DNA from: Polytrichum commune
Lineage: Eukaryota > Streptophyta > Polytrichopsida > Polytrichales > Polytrichaceae
DNA: 64,000 bases
NCBI GenBank assembly: GCA_950295325.1
Contig: OX485806.1
Location: 54,867,169-54,931,168, forward strand
Direction of reading: 5' to 3'
The translations under genes were made by a program, and so were the position numbers. The notes under the pieces are model-generated. The model was not told the origin of the DNA, ran no database searches, and was given only the letters and a program-made list of their open reading frames with translations. Within the stretch, counting starts at the first letter, position 1. Each line of letters opens with the position of its first letter. Positions 62,701 to 64,000 of the stretch are shown in pieces.

Positions 62701-64000
62701 TTTAAACGCCCCCCCCTAAATCAGAAACCTTTCAATCCTACAACCTGAAACAAGACTGATATCAAACTCAAAGGCAAAAAAATGATGCTCGGGCCCGAAT
62801 GTACATAATGAAGGCTTTAAGCTTGATGAAACAACTTAGAAATAAAACCAAAAGCAGTCACCCTAACCCCTCTTAATCAGAAGCCTATCAATCCTACAAC
62901 CTGAAACAAGACTGATATCAAACTGAAAGGCAAAAAAATGATGCTCGGGCCCGAATGTACATAATGAAGGCTTCAAGCTTGATGAAAGAACTTAGAAATA
63001 AAACCAAAAGCACTCACACTAACCCCCCCCTAAATCAGAAACCTTTCAATCCTACAACCTGAAACAAGACTGATATCAAACTGAAAGGCAAAAAAATGAT
63101 GCTCGGGCCCGAATGTACATAATGAAGGCTTCAAGCTTGATGAAAGAACTTAGAATTAAAACCAAAAACACCCACTTTAAACGCCCCCCCCTAAATCAGA
63201 AACCTTTCAATCCTACAACCTGAAACAAGACTGATATCAAACTGAAAGGCAAAAAAATGATGCTCGGGCCCGAATGTACATAATGAAGGCTTTAAGCTTG
63301 ATGAAAGAACTTAGAAATAAAACCAAAAGCAGTCACCCTAACCCCTCTTTATCAGAAGCCGATCAATCCTACAACCTGAAACAAGACTGATATCAAACTG
63401 AAAGGCAAAAAAATGATGCTCGGGCCCGAATGTACATAATGAAGGCTTCAAGCTTGATGAAAGAACTTAGAATTAAAACCAAAAACACCCACTTTAAACG
63501 CCCCCCCCTAAATCAGAAACCTTTCAATCCTACAACCTGAAACAAGACTGATATCAAACTGAAAGGCAAAAAAATGATGCTCGGGCCCGAATGTACATAA
63601 TGAAGGCTTTAAGCTTGATGAAAGAACTTAGAAATAAAACCAAAAGAAGTCACCCTAACCCCCCTTAATCAGAAGCCTATCAATCCTACAACCTGAAACA
63701 AGACTGATATCAAACTGAAAGGGAAAAAAATGATGCTCGGGCCCGAATGTACATAATGAAGGCTTCAAGCTTGATGAAAGAACTTAGAAATAAAACCAAA
63801 AGCAGTCACCCTAACCCCCCTTAATCAGAAGCCTATCAATCCTACAACCTGAAACAAGACTGATATCAAACTGAAAGGGAAAAAAATGATGCTCGGGCCC
63901 GAATGTACATAATCAAGGCTTCAAGATTGATGAAACAACTTAGAAATAAAACCAAAAGCACCCACTTTAAACGCCCCCCCCTAAATCAGAAACCTTTCAA
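56707..64000. repeat. 157-bp satellite array with higher-order repeats (about 46 copies, runs off the window)
   Basis: Monomers are 155-160 bp; for example GCTCGGGCCCGAAT occurs at 56,805, 56,962, 57,119, 57,278, 57,437 and 57,593. Each carries two perfect 10-bp palindromes, TCGGGCCCGA and TCAAGCTTGA, about 20 bp apart. The main difference between monomer types is the link segment (AGCAGTCACCCTAACCCCCC against ACACCCACTTTAAACGCCCC). Marker variants show higher-order periods: 1,256 bp (8 monomers; 58,880/60,136 and 59,455/60,711) and 2,054 bp (13 monomers; 60,711/62,765, 61,291/63,345 and 61,857/63,911). Monomer length and higher-order structure fit plant centromeric or pericentromeric satellites, but location is inferred. 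Open frames inside are translated repeat, not genes. Confidence 0.95.

Noticed and set aside
56707-64000. Regular repeats that could suggest a CRISPR array
   Set aside because: Monomers are contiguous 157-bp units without unique spacers, in a plant genome with introns. It is a satellite.

Overview
The window reads as nuclear DNA of a land plant, probably a seedless lineage or another repeat-rich genome. This rests on spliceosomal introns with GT..AG borders, a plant-type UBAC2-like gene, plant MULE-type transposase remains, one short run of CCCTAAA telomere-type repeats, and long satellite arrays. Most of the sequence is AT-rich and non-coding. No bacterial operons, rRNA, tRNA or CRISPR array were found. 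All family calls come from reading motifs by eye; no database search was possible.

Layout. A coding fragment of unknown type lies at the left edge (1-633, minus). Then comes about 7.6 kb of AT-rich DNA and a GC-rich repeat (about 8.24-10.31 kb) whose diverged partner lies inverted at 40.79-42.9 kb. At 12,269-14,490 there is a TG...CA element with a perfect 5-bp target duplication; it is an internally deleted copy of the 4,104-bp element at 46,503-50,606. The only clearly intact cellular gene is an eight-exon UBAC2-like gene (16,451-19,745, plus; 283 codons) with a G-box-like and an E2F-like site upstream. From 20 to 28.7 kb there are decayed repeats, including a 753-bp inverted-repeat transposon inside an older repeat, and a cluster of hairpin-forming short repeats (25.2-25.66 kb).

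The most interesting content starts at 29.5 kb. A minus-strand, eight-exon gene (33,424-29,477) joins a ParB-like domain (DGNHR motif) to a permuted, beta-class-like DNA amino-methyltransferase-like domain. All seven introns keep the frame, giving 1,102 codons, but one in-frame TGA lies in exon 1. A second copy of the ParB-like part (four exons, 56,387-54,723, minus) has the same intron positions, is fully open, and lacks the methyltransferase exons. In both copies the upstream side runs into a tandem array: an ~85-bp satellite (33.54-40.25 kb, interrupted by a 3-kb TG...CA insertion) beside the first, and a 157-bp satellite with higher-order structure (56.7 kb to the window end) beside the second.

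Between them lies a broken MULE-type transposase gene with a SWIM zinc finger (51,005-43,141, minus). It carries two in-frame stops and one homopolymer frameshift, and is split by the 4.1-kb element. Just upstream of it, in divergent orientation, is a small spliced gene for an acidic protein (52,245/52,291-53,314, plus). The region from 29 kb rightwards looks like heterochromatin or pericentromere: nested transposons, decaying transposon genes and homogenised satellites. The ParB/methyltransferase pair may be cargo of a mobile element, a relic of one, or a plant gene family of its own; the sequence alone does not decide.
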